Below, piece after piece: positions 1 through 11,230 of a stretch of DNA of 64,000 nucleotides (position 1 is the first letter of the stretch; every line of letters starts with the position of its first letter). The DNA lies in contig JAIQDT010000191.1 in the NCBI GenBank assembly GCA_021521415.1, positions 1,612,001 to 1,676,000 of the forward strand, in the 5' to 3' direction. The notes under the pieces are model-generated. The model did no database searches and was not told the origin of the DNA. It saw nothing but the letters and a program-made list of their open reading frames with translations. The DNA comes from Bidens hawaiensis (taxonomy: Eukaryota; Streptophyta; Magnoliopsida; Asterales; Asteraceae). The translations under genes and the position numbers were made by a program.

Positions 1-3000
1 CCTAAGCAGTCACAAGATAATAGTTCTTCAAGTCTCCAAATCAACCAAGTAATAAACCTGTAACATTGCATAAAATAAACATTGTTAACATGAATATTGG
101 TGAGCAATTTTCATAGTTTGAACAATAAGTGTATAATAGATGAAATCCACAACTCGTATATGGAACAATAAATAATATAAACAATTAAGATATGCAAATA
201 GTAAATAGTTTGAGACACCTTTCTAAATGGTAACAACCAAATATACTCGAATTAGATGCCCTATACTACTAGCACGAGGCTAAAGTAGTTAGGGGTGCGT
301 ATGATCATACTTAAAAGTTTCATAGAGGTCAACCCGCCTTAAAGTAATAAACATATAGCACGTAATCATGTAAAGCATATAACACCAAATCGAGCATTTT
401 TTTAAGTAACATATACTAAAGAGTTTGTGGTTTGAGACACAAGTATAAATCATTTGAATTTGAATAAGTATGTAACATCACCCCTAAAACGTAAGATGGA
501 AAATGGGGGATGAAAAGTACTCACTTGAAATAAATAACTTGAAGGGTTGTTTTGATAAACATGGATAATAAGTTCAACGTGTGAGGTCCCGGTATTCTAC
601 TCATTAGTTTTTACTCATGAAAAGTAAGTTTGTTCGAAATCGGGTCTCGGTATTCTACTCATTAGTTTTTACTTAACCTTTGTTAAATAAAGATGTGGGG
701 ATTGGTTTAATGCAATAGTGCACGACCCTTTGTTAGATATACTAAAACGTGATTTTAACGAGTGTTCGGTTAGTCGGTTCGGGTCTTGATAAATAGTCAA
801 ATCCGAACCCGACACTTCCAAAGTGATACATGTCATGAGATAACTTAATAAAATTAAAAGAAACTTAATCAAGTATGTAATTCTATTAGGAAGAACCTCA
901 ACGTCCGTTAAGCGAGTGTTTGGCTTTGTTGGTCCAAACTTGTTATAAGATCAAGTTGGACCGACATAACAAGTATTTTGAGAAAACAATTAAATTAGTT
1001 TCATAATATAGTTTTAAAGAAAAATGAGATTTGGTGGCCCAAAACACATTTAGTGTGTCTTAAGCGGGTGAGCCCGGTTTAGTTCGGTCTTGGTTCGGTC
1101 CTTGACTCGGTATAAGACCGAGGACGGTTGCCACATACCCAAATACCATTGAACTATTTAAAATGATTTAGAAACTAAAATGGTTAGGAACTAAACAATA
1201 ATAATAAGCTTAAACATAATTTAAAGTGTTAACAAAGACATAATAAAGTGTTTAATCAAGAGTTCGGTTTTGGTTCGGTCCTTGACTCACATTGAAACCG
1301 AGGATGGTTGCCACATACCTAATACCATAGAACTTTTTAAATAAACTTAGAAATGATAATGTTCGAGTTTTGCAAACAATAAGTCAACAATAAAGCATTT
1401 AAATAAAAGTTCGGTTTTAGTTCGTTTATCAACTCGGGACGAACCCGAGGCTAGCCACCACATACCCAATGATGTGTGCGTGTGTGTGGTATGAAATATA
1501 AAGGACAGGATAATTTTCTTTTGCAGAAGATCGTGTTTTAAATTTATAAAAGTGATTTCTACAAAGAAAAAACACACACAAAATAGACAAGTGTACCTAT
1601 CGTATATGTAGAATAGTATTGGTAAGAACTAAGTATCGATCCGTGGACACAAATGTTTCAAATGATAAATCGTTGTTTTACTTTAATCGGAGGTTTTAAT
1701 CTTTTTGGGGTTAATTTTTGAACTTTTTATAAAATATAAATACTTATATAAATTATATAGGTGAACAAGACGAGAGATTCTAAACGAGTAGTTCAATTAC
1801 GTGAAGGTTACCATCTAAGATCAAGAATCCACTCCATTTTAGATTTGATAATTAATATTCAAACATGTGGTAAACTTGCCATAACAATATATGATAGATA
1901 GCTCAAAACCTTAAGTGAGCATCTTTGGCATAAAGGAGGTAACATGCGCATTTTAAAGTCCATCCTTTCCTGATGTCGTGTTACCTCAAGAATGTCAATT
2001 TAAGTTGGCAAGTAGTTTCGTAAAGTAGAAAGATTAGGATTGACTTCGATTTCTAAAATACCAATTCTAACAACTTCGGGTGGTTGTAGTTAATTCACAC
2101 AACCTCCCCTTGGTTGATTTATGTATGTTATAATTACACATCCCGTTAACATATGATTTCTTTAACTAGCATGATATCCTAAGCAAAGCCATTTTCGGAT
2201 TACCGAGACTTAGAGAAATACATCATAACTTATATCTCATCATTTCTAAGTACAATATAAGGATCCATGTTTCGATAATGTATCAAAGTATTTCTGTCTT
2301 TCAAGAGCATGAATTGATCATGAACGATTGCCAATATAATTGACAATCACCAACTTTGAATTAGTAATTTAAGATGGTGAAACATTTCTCATCAAAAGAT
2401 AATTGTAAGATAACCATGTACTTTACTAGACTACACCATATGTTTTAAATAATCATTAAGTAAAACAAAGCTTCTTCATATATTTTAGATGGTAAATGGA
2501 GTTTGCTCATAATGAGCATGTTTATGAACATTAGGATGGATGATGATAACAAACACATGATTAAACTAGAACAATCTAACCAAATGTAGATGAATCTTCC
2601 TTCTTAATGATGATGACGATGATGATGGTTGATGATGATGGTTGATGGTGATGAACTCCAAGCCTTCAAACTCTTCACTAGATCTTCAATATGAGTGTTA
2701 GTGTGTGTTTTTTATATGAGAAAACCGGATAGAAATTTTTTCAAGGCACACCAAATGAGTGCAACATGAGCCACTATTTATAGGCAATCTGGAGTGTGAA
2801 GCATGGCCCCGTGCTTACGTGGGCACGTCTTCGTGCTTTTTAGTGACATGTGCTAAGTTCATTTTGTCTTTTCTGGTAGACGACCATGGCCCCATGGTTG
2901 AGGAGCACGGCCCCGTGCTTTTGTTCCCAGTTTTGTCTTTTCTAGTAGATTTTTGTCTTTTCTGGTGTTCAGAAACATGGAGGCGTGTTTCTTGAGGCAT

Positions 3001-3983
3001 GGGGGCGTGTTTCTTTGCTTTTCTTGTGTTTTCTTCTGTTTTTCTTCGTCTTTTTGCTTGTTTCTTCTTTTGGGGCTTGGTTTTACCTGAAGTTACACTT
3101 TATTATGATAAGTAGCTTTTTGTGCTATGTTATTTAATAGAAATTGCAGTTTCTAGAGATTATTTGATGCCGAAAAGATATATAATTTTATGTACATCAC
3201 CCAATTAATATCATGGAACTTACAAAAATGAGTTTACAAACTAAAATAAACAAAAACTAAACACGGTTAGTAAGCATTAATATCATGCAATAATCCTCCA
3301 TGTAGCCTTGCCTTATAAGAATCTCACCTCAACCGACCGTGATCGGAGAAATGAAAGCCGAAGGAAACAAGGGGTAAATATTATATATATGTTGTAATAA
3401 CAAGATTTAATTATATGGAGTTAGTTTGAATCAAAGAAAGGTTCTTGTTTGACTCTTAAAGGTCAAATAAGCAAGAACATGAAAGATGAAGTTTGGAGCT
3501 TAGGTTGAGAGTGTTTGGTGAGTATGCGCAGGTTCAAATGAGTGGTGAGGCTTGGTTTTAAGAAGGATAAGGTGTTAGAGTTATCCATAAGGTTACTTTA
3601 GATATTTCTAAGCATTTTGATTAGTTTAGAGGGTCAAACATGTGATAAATAACAACAAAACGAATTTGGTGACTGCATATGTAGCTAGGCGCCACGCGAC
3701 CATGTCCCTCTTTCTGGCCGCGCGGCGTACCAAGTGGCGGGCTGGTCTCCCATCTTTGGTTGTTTTTCAGATTTGGTCCTCGTGGTTCGTTTCGAGGTGT
3801 TTTGAGCGTTATAGGAGCTTTTTAAGAGCTGTAAAAGGTGTTTTCGCGATCCGACAAACATGAGATGATTATGAAACATAAAATCTATCATTTTAATAAT
3901 ATCGAAGGGTTTGGGATACAAATCGGGTCGATTTACAATACGAAGGCAAAAACGAATCGAATCAGGAAATGACTAATGTCACA
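1..3983 (-). mobile_element. 3' LTR of a compact LTR element (left-truncated by window)
   Basis: This stretch aligns with 4701-9518 over nearly its whole length: position 1 corresponds to about 4891, and both copies end in ATGTCACA. The element reads on the minus strand because the tRNA-Met-like primer site lies just left of the other LTR. About 190 bp of this LTR lie outside the window. It is interrupted by a solo LTR at 1470-3199. Compared with the other copy it lacks about 120 bp near 570-620 and repeats a short piece there. No coding potential is visible. Confidence 0.85.
1470..3199 (-). mobile_element. Solo LTR, Athila-like family, with CCCAA target duplication
   Basis: The insert begins TGATGTGTGC and ends GTACATCA. 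It is flanked by CCCAA at 1465-1469 and 3200-3204, and the paralogous LTR reads straight across this site. These are the marks of a solo LTR left by LTR-LTR recombination. The left part contains a sequence resembling the R/U5 end of the LTR at 10427, which suggests minus orientation. The right 340 bp, with clustered CATGGCCCC and GGGGCGTG motifs, is related to 41874-42178. It has no ORF of note. Confidence 0.9.
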
Positions 3984-4700
3984 GTATCCCTAACTTTTTG
4001 GACATTTTCGTCCCGAAATTAAAATAAACTTAAAGTAAAGAGGTAATTACTAACAAATGTCGTTTTTAATAAATCAATTGTATGAAAAATTTTTAAGCAA
4101 AAGAATAACGTCAAATCTTTGCATGAATCGAAAAACGCCACAAATGAGAAACGTAATAAAGGCACTTACATAGGATGTAACGGCGGTGTATCCACCATGC
4201 CTTTATCATCTTGCATTTATACTGTTTTTCTTCTATCATTCTCGGGTCCGAGTTATTGCACACAACCGCACTTACAATGGCTTTCATACGAGGATTTCGC
4301 CAATTAAGTGTGCACAATAATTATTTGGATCATCGTATGGTCCACATGGTTCGTTCCATTGTGTGGGTTTAAGAGACATATTTATTTTGAAATCTTTAAA
4401 TAATAGAAACGCAAATAAAATCTGTTGAAACTTTTTAGCAATATTGACAAACCAATACTAGCGGTTGAAATTTGTTTTGAGGTTGCTTTTAAATAAGTTG
4501 GAAAATGGGATAAATAATTGAAACAACTAAAATCTTGAGATATAGACCAAGGTGAAAATAATAATTTGGTTTAAAAAAGTAAAGACGATCGAATAAATAA
4601 ATAAAAAATTTGGGTAAACACGTATAGGTAACACGTATAAGGACCCTAAAGCAAAAACTATACTAAGACGTTACGTCTAACAACCTATCTGATACCAATC
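3984..4700 (-). mobile_element. Minimal interior of the non-autonomous LTR element
   Basis: Only 717 bp separate the two LTRs. On the minus strand the interval starts with a primer site (complement of 4684-4698) and ends next to the 3' LTR with a purine-rich run (complement of about 3984-4000), which could be the polypurine tract. No gag, protease, reverse transcriptase or integrase motif is visible on either strand, so the element must borrow enzymes. The size class lies between TRIM and LARD elements. Confidence 0.8.
4684..4698 (-). other. Primer binding site (tRNA-Met type)
   Basis: The minus strand reads TTGGTATCAGATAGG directly downstream of the 5' LTR. The first part matches the usual plant initiator-tRNA-Met primer site TGGTATCAGAGC; the end departs from it. 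Confidence 0.75.
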
Positions 4701-5764
4701 TGTCACACCCCGACCAAAGACGGCGGAACATGCCAGGGTGAAACGGATTGCCCAAGAACACAAGACACTATTAAAGTGACAATATTTAATCAACTCATTA
4801 ATTTCATAAATCAATACACAACACATCTTGTTCGTACAAAACAAATTTGAATACAAATATACAAATATATATTGTGCATTCGACTAATAACCTAAATAGT
4901 CAAAAGATAATAGTTCTTCAAGTCTCTAAATCAACCAAGTAACAAACCTGTAACATTGCATAAAATAAACTTTGTCAACACGAATGTTGGTGAGAAATTT
5001 TAATAGTTTGAACAATAAGTATATAATTGCAACATCCCGGAATTTCTAGAATAATATTTAATATATTATTTGCGCCGGGTGAAATAAATGAGTCAGTGGA
5101 ACGATAATAATAATATAGAATATAAAAGAGTAAGTAGGCTAATTAGATGAGATTAATTATAGACCAAAAAGGAAAGATGGGCCTTAGGTCCATGGGCTTA
5201 AGAGAGTATAAATGCCCCTTAAACCCTAATCCTTTCCATTTTCCACCTATCTTATCCATCTTATTCTCTACACACTCAAAAACACACACACCTACACTCA
5301 CTATTAGCGGCCGAGAGAAAGAAAGAGAAGAGGAGTGAGATCGAACGTTGAATGTTAATAGACCTTACATATACAACATAAATACAAGGTTTAAGGATCA
5401 TAACCAAGCTAACCGAGACCAAACGAACACATAAAGGTATGTTTTGATATTAAAGTTTACGTTTTTGTAAACGTTTAGCCTTGAAACTTAGAAAGGGAAT
5501 AGATCGGGTATAAACGAAACGTAAAGTTGTAAAAAATGAAACTAATAAACCCGTAAACATGTGCGGTTCGTTTAAAATAAACCTTAGATCTAGTATTGAA
5601 CGTTTTTGAGCTTAAAGGTCCAAACTTTATGCATTTTCGGGCCGAATCTTATCTAAAAATGACCATGGGAATGTTCACGGGATTGATTAACATCATATCG
5701 AAGGGTTACGAGTTGAACAGAGATGTTTATGGGGTTAAAATCAAAAACCCGTCGCTACTGTAGA

Positions 5765-5985
5765 TAACTTCGCTTACCAACATGTTCGCATGCATTATAA
5801 GTTCACACGTATATAATTTCGCCTCATTTAAGTTTGCCTGCTACTAAGTTCGCTTAATACTAAGTTCGCTTAATACCAAGTTCGCTTAATACAAAGTTTT
5901 CTTAATGCTAAGTTCGCTTAATACTAAGTTCGCTTAATACTAAGTTCGCTTAAGTGAAGTTCGCTTAACGTGTATGTTCGCTTAC
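5765..5985 (+). repeat. Array of TTCGCTTAATACTAAG-type short repeats
   Basis: About a dozen copies of TTCGCTTA, mostly spaced 15-16 bp as AAGTTCGCTTAATACT with point changes, lie in the transcribed part of the LTR. Confidence 0.85.
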
Positions 5986-6137
5986 ATTTATGTCCGCTCA
6001 TAAATAAAAGGTAACGATTCAGATAGAGAATCCGACTTAATTCGTTATGAAGAGTGAGTTAACGAATTAGAAGAATAACTTAAAATCCTAGTGAAAAATG
6101 TGTTAAGACAGTTAATGAAAATAAAATTTTTCCAATC

Positions 6138-6239
6138 TGACCTGGCAGCTTAACCCCAGCCAGGGGCTCTGTCCCTTGGACCCCGCTAGGGGCTGCCGCC
6201 CCTAGAACCTCGCTGCCAGGGGCGCTGCCCCAAACCCCC
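6138..6239 (+). repeat. GC-rich conserved LTR block with stem-loop potential
   Basis: A sharply GC-rich stretch in AT-rich LTR sequence contains repeated CAGGGGC, GGGGCTGCCGCCCC and CCTAGAACC-like strings, able to pair with themselves. The same block recurs at about 38125-38232 in a diverged LTR of the same superfamily. Confidence 0.75.
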
Positions 6240-6707
6240 ATTCGTTATGGGTTATATAAAGATAGAAATACGATATGAGTAGTAATAGTTAAATGATACG
6301 TGTAATTGTTATAAAGTTAGTCGTGCACAGCTCAAGAAAGGAATAACCATTGACGGTGAACGTAACCGCATTCAGGTGAGTTTCTAGCCCCATTTCCTTG
6401 TTATGTTTTCGGGGCTGTGTGCATATTCGATGTGAAGTGTGAATACACTTACCTTAAGTGGTAAGTGTATGCTATAATGATTGATGTGATAGTAAGTATA
6501 TTGTTACGAATGAATGTTTGTCAGTGCAAGAACGATCGTCGGATATTGCACGTACCGCCAATGGGATTGATTAATAAGTGGTTATTAGTGTGTGTGAATG
6601 TTATGATATAACTTGCTTTTTATATAAATGAAGAACTGATAGGAAGTGTGTTGTAGACAAGTAGAGTAAAGTGTGATAGCAGTGGCAAGGGTCTAGCAAG
6701 GGTGTTA

Positions 6708-6870
6708 GTGGCATGACGATAGTACGTGGTAGGGTAAGCCTATACGTGCCTTCGTTATTAAGTGGCATGACGTGAGTGCGGGTAGGGTAAGCCTATACGT
6801 GCCTTCGTTATTAGGTGGCATAACATGAGTGCGTGGGTGGGCAAGCCTCTATGTACTTCCGTAAAACAAG
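6708..6870 (+). repeat. Three tandem units of about 54 bp
   Basis: Units start with GTGGCATGAC or GTGGCATAAC at 6708, 6762 and 6815 and share AGGGTAAGCCTATACGTGCC. The third unit is the most diverged. Confidence 0.85.
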
Positions 6871-9518
6871 TGGCTAAGACGCAGGGGTTATTTAAGTGGT
6901 TAAGCGGTAAGGTGAACGTGCCAGACAGTGGACTATGTGTCTTCGGACTCGTATATAATTTCATGTGATGGTTGTATGGTAAGTTGCTTGATTAACTAGA
7001 ACTCACTCAGCGTAGTTGACTTTTAGTATGCACGCAGGTGAGTAGACTGGGGAGCTAGCATGAGAATGGCACATGGCATGAATGGAACGGCTGGCATCTG
7101 AAGATGGAAGAAAGGATGTTTTAAATGTGATGTTTTATGTTATAGTTTTAAAGAGAAGATTGAATATTTTGTAACGAATAATTGAAATTTTATTTATTCC
7201 GCGAAAGTTTTAATTACCTCTGATTTGTAAGAACTGCGTTTATGAGTAAATCCGACGCTAAAGTGAGACACATGGGAACAGGGCCTTACAATAATAGATG
7301 AAATTCACAACTCGTATATGGACCAATAAATAATAGCAACAATTTAGATATGCAAATAGTAAATAGTTTGAGACACCTTTCTAAATGGTAACAACCAAAT
7401 ATACTCAGACTAGATGCTCTATGCTACTAGCACGAGGCTAAAGTAGTTAGGGGTGCGTATGATCATACTTAAAACTTTCATAGAGGCCAACCCGCCTTAA
7501 AGCAATAAACATATAGCATATAATCATTTAAAGCATATAACTCAAAATAGAGCATTTATTTAAGTAACATATACTAAACAGTTTGTGGTTTGAGACACAA
7601 GTATAAAACATTTGAATTTGAATAAGTATGCAATATCACCCCAAAAAGTAAGATAGAAACGGGGGATGAAAAGTACTCAATTGAAACAAATAACTTGAAG
7701 GGTTGTTGTGATAAACCGGGATAATAAGTTCAACGAGTGAGGTCTAGGTTAAAAGGGTTTTGGTTTAGAAGATGGTCTTGAAAGACTTTAAAATAAAATA
7801 AATGACAAGTTAAATAATGAATCAAAGTTTGAGGTTTAAGACGTAAATAATTAAGAACTTGAAGTAACGGTTTTTGAAAAGTAAGTTTGCTCGAAATCGG
7901 GTCTCGGTATTCTACTCATTAGTTTTTACTTAACCTTTGTTAAATAAATATGTGGGGATTGGTTTAACGCAATAGTGCACGACCCTTTGTTAGTTATACC
8001 AAAATGGGATTTTAATGAGTGTTCGGTTAGTCGGTTCAGGTCTTGATAAATAGTCAAACCCGAGCCCGACACTTCCAAAGTGATACATGTCATGAGATAA
8101 CTTAATAAAATTTAAAGAAACTTAACCAAGTGTGTAGTTCTATTAGGAAGAACCTCAACGTCCGTTAAGCGAGTGCTTGGCTTTTTCGGTCCAAACTTGT
8201 TATAAGATCAAATTGGATCCGACATACCAAGTATTTTGAGAAAACAATTAAAATTAGTTTCATAATATAGTTTTAAAGAAAAATGAGATTCGGTGGCCCA
8301 AAACACATTTAGTGTGTCTTAAGCGGATGAACTCGGTTTAGTTCGGTTTTGGTTCGGTCCTTGACTTGGTATAAGACTGAGGATGGTTTCCACATACCGA
8401 AATAGCATTGAACTATGTAAAATGATTTGGAAACTAAAATGGTTAGGAACTAAACAATAATAATAAACTTAAACATAATTTAAAGTGTTAACAAAGACAT
8501 AATAAAGTGTTTAAACAAGAGTTCGGTTTTGGTTTGGTCCTTGACTCGGAATGAAACCAAGGATGGTTTCCACATACCCAATACCATAGAACTTATTAAA
8601 TAAACTTAGAAATGATAATGTTCGAGTTTTGCAAACAATAAGTCAACAATAAAGCATTTAAACGAAAGTTCGGTTATCAACTCAGGACGAACCCGAGGCT
8701 AGCCACCACATACCCAATACCATGGAACTTACAAAAATGAGTTTACACACTAAAATAACTAGAAACTAAACACGGTTAGTAAGCATTAAACAAGTTAGAA
8801 TGTTAGTCAAGGATTGCATTAATCCTCCATGTAGCCTTGCCTTATAAGCATCTCACCTCAACCGACCATGACCAGAGAAGTGAAAGCCGAAGGAAACAAG
8901 GGGTAAATATTATATAAATGTTGTAATAAGAAGCTTTAATTATATGGAGTTAGTTTGAATCAAAGAAAGGTTCTTGTTTGACTCTTAAAGGTCAAACAAG
9001 CAAGAACTTGAAAGATGAAGTTTGGAGCTTAGGTTGAGTGTGTTTGGTGAGTATGAACAGGTTCAAATGAGTGGTGAGGCTTGGTTTTAAGAAGGATAAG
9101 GTCTTAGGGTTATCCATAAGGTTGCTTTAGATATTTCCAAGCATTTTGATTGGTTTAGAGGGTCAAACATGTGATAAATAACAACAAAACGAATTTGGTG
9201 ACTGCAGATGTAGCTAGGCGCCGCGCGACCGTGTCTTCCTTTCTGGCCGTGTGACGCGGTGTGCCAGGGGGGTGGGCTACTCTCCCGTCTTTGGTTGTTT
9301 GGCAGATTTGGTCCCCGTGGTTCGTTTCGAGGTGTTTTGAGCATTATAGGAGTATTTTAAGAGCTGTAAAAGGTGTTTTCGCGATCTGACAAGCGTGAGA
9401 TGATTATGAAACATAAAATCTATCATTTTAATAATATCGAAGGGTTTGGGATACAAATCGGGTCGATTTACAATACGAAGGCAAAAACGATTCGAATCGG
9501 AAAATGACGAATGTCACA

Positions 9519-10404
9519 ATGCTCCATCTGAAATGGCCGGTCTGAACTGACTGTTACCACCCTGAATCGGGGCTACAAAATTTCTCCTTCACCCCAGGAT
9601 TTACCAAACTGCCCCTGTTGACTTGAATACCACGAACTCTTTCGGGCTTTTCTGCCGATTAACTCTGTTCCAACCCAAACCGTTCCTTCCCTATTTCTGT
9701 TAACGCATCACCCTGTCTTTGATTTACCGGTTCTTCCACCTCCTTATCCCAATTATCTTCACCCTCATTTTCCATCTCAAAACCCTCATTTTGCGTTCAC
9801 CAATTCACCTCTTCATTACCCTCAAAACCATGACCCGCATCATTCTCTTCCCCCTCTTCTTCATCTTCTGAAAGCGTACTGGGGCGAATGGGCGATCATC
9901 ATCAAGATTAATCCGAACTCTGCGTCTAGGAGTGTTATGTGTAACTGATGGTTCAGCCTGATCAACGTTTTGGTTTCGGTTTCGGTTTTGGAATCTCGAA
10001 AAACGAGCTAAATTATTCGGGTTGTTTTGGGTGTTGAAATTTAATTGCGGAGGTATGTTATCTGGGTGAAACATGTTATTTTCTGGGAGTGGGTCTTGGT
10101 TCTGGTTTTCATTCTGTTTTGGGTTTTGGCTCTGATTTTGATTTTGGTTCTGGTTTTGGTTTTGCTTTTGGTTTTGGTTCTCCATTTCTGAGGTTATGTT
10201 CCGAGCTAGCATATGCCGAGCTAATCTCTCAATTTCAGGCTCGAAAACTAGCGGTGACTATTTGCCCGAATGACGGGTGTGGATAAACCTGTTACCTGCA
10301 CAAACAACACACCCCACATAAAATGGGAAAATAAAATTTAAACTAAAATTAAAACTAAAATAAACACAAAAATCAAATAACATGAAAAACACTAAGCGCA
10401 CTAA
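9519..10404 (-). mobile_element. Athila-like element fragment: leader and start of gag
   Basis: On the minus strand this follows the tRNA-Asp primer site and LTR at 10405-11215, giving the order LTR, primer site, leader, gag start. It is cut at 9518 by the compact LTR element. The host element's remaining gag and pol are not in the window. Confidence 0.7.
9805..10212 (-). pseudogene. Gag N-terminus, Athila-like (fragment)
   Basis: An open frame of about 135 codons starts some 190 bp downstream of the primer site. Its first third is a low-complexity run of Asn-Gln pairs (NQNQNQNQNQ), then a region rich in Asn and Pro, then a basic stretch including TPRRRVRI. Such low-complexity N-termini before the conserved capsid part are common in plant Ty3/gypsy Gag. 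The conserved capsid domain is absent because the element is truncated to the left. The first in-frame Met of the Asn-Gln run is the likelier start. Function as Gag is inferred from position. Confidence 0.55.
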
Positions 10405-10423
10405 CTCCCCGGCAACGGCGCCA
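10405..10423 (-). other. Primer binding site, tRNA-Asp type
   Basis: The minus strand reads TGGCGCCGTTGCCGGGGAG, the form typical of Athila-group plant retrotransposons. It lies 3 bp from the LTR end. Confidence 0.9.
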
Positions 10424-10426
10424 TTT

Positions 10427-11215
10427 TGATGCTAGATTGTCGCTATCTAGTAAAAAACACTTATAATCAGTTCCTAATCACCTAAGAAAGCTAGTGTAAA
10501 TAGGGTGTCGAACACAAGGAGTATGTGGTCAATGGGAATCGTGCAAACAAGTTTCAGTATTATGAAGTAGTAAGTTTTAGTGCTGATTACACAAGAAAAT
10601 AAGTTGGTTTTAATAATGATTAAGCAAATTAACGAATTCAAGCAATTAACAAAGATAAATCATTCCACGGGTTTAAGAACGTAGTTTAATAGTTTCTCAT
10701 GCAACCTAACTGATTAATTATCACACACTGACTAAAGACTAATTAACGAGTTAAACCTTAGGATCAACAATCGATAACACACGACATTGGTTATCAAACG
10801 GTCCCTCCAAGTGTGACTCGACTAAGGGCAATTGTATGCTTTGTTGTATTCAATCTAGTCAAACAACACTATGAGCAATTACTATAGCAACCAGCAAACT
10901 AATCGTTTTGATCAACGTAAACCTAAACCGATTGAATGCACAACAATACTAAATATCAATACTCATAGATCAATAGACGATAATTACAAACAATATGTTA
11001 TTGGTTACATTACAAAATGAATAAACTACAAACTTACATCCCAGGAATAAATCAGAGAAGATTAGCCTCTCATGGTAGCCACTGGATCTTCAATTGATAA
11101 TTGGAACTCGTTGGGCATCGATCGAATGATGTTGAGTGATGTTTCATAGATCCAAAAATCATCCCAAGATGTCCCAAAACGGCCAAGAGAAGTTAATCAC
11201 AAGTTAGGGTTTATT
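10427..11215 (-). mobile_element. Partial 5' LTR, Athila-like
   Basis: The LTR begins (plus reading) TGATGCTAGATTG next to the primer site and extends right. Its right end cannot be placed; it probably stops just short of the transporter pseudogene, near 11215. No TG..CA pair or target duplication could be defined. Confidence 0.6.
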
Positions 11216-11230
11216 ATTACTTTTCGTACC

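Larger units (their letters stand above)
5028..7290 (+). mobile_element. Solo LTR, Ty3/gypsy, with ATAAT target duplication
   Basis: The insert begins TGCAACATCCCGG and ends GGGCCTTACA. It is flanked by ATAAT at 5023-5027 and 7291-7295, and the paralogous LTR1 has the empty site. It shares blocks with the LTR at 37031-39302: the GC-rich segment, GTGAGTTTCTAGCCCC, the CTCAGCGTAG block and the TTATTCCGCGAAAG end. A TATA box (TATAAAT) lies at 5207-5213, followed by a CT/CA-rich leader. Inside are three sets of short repeats, annotated separately. Confidence 0.92.
4701..9518 (-). mobile_element. 5' LTR of the compact LTR element, holding a nested solo LTR
   Basis: It starts TGTCACACCCC and ends AATGTCACA (TG..CA). 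Without the nested insert and its duplicated target it is about 2550 bp. It aligns with 1-3983. The sequence right of 9518 is unrelated Athila-like material, so the element probably inserted there; the matching left flank is outside the window and the target duplication cannot be checked. Confidence 0.85.

Noticed and set aside
1347..1577. ORF with a His/Thr run (THTHTS)
   Set aside because: It spans the boundary between the host LTR and the nested solo LTR, and its run comes from a GTGTGTGT repeat.
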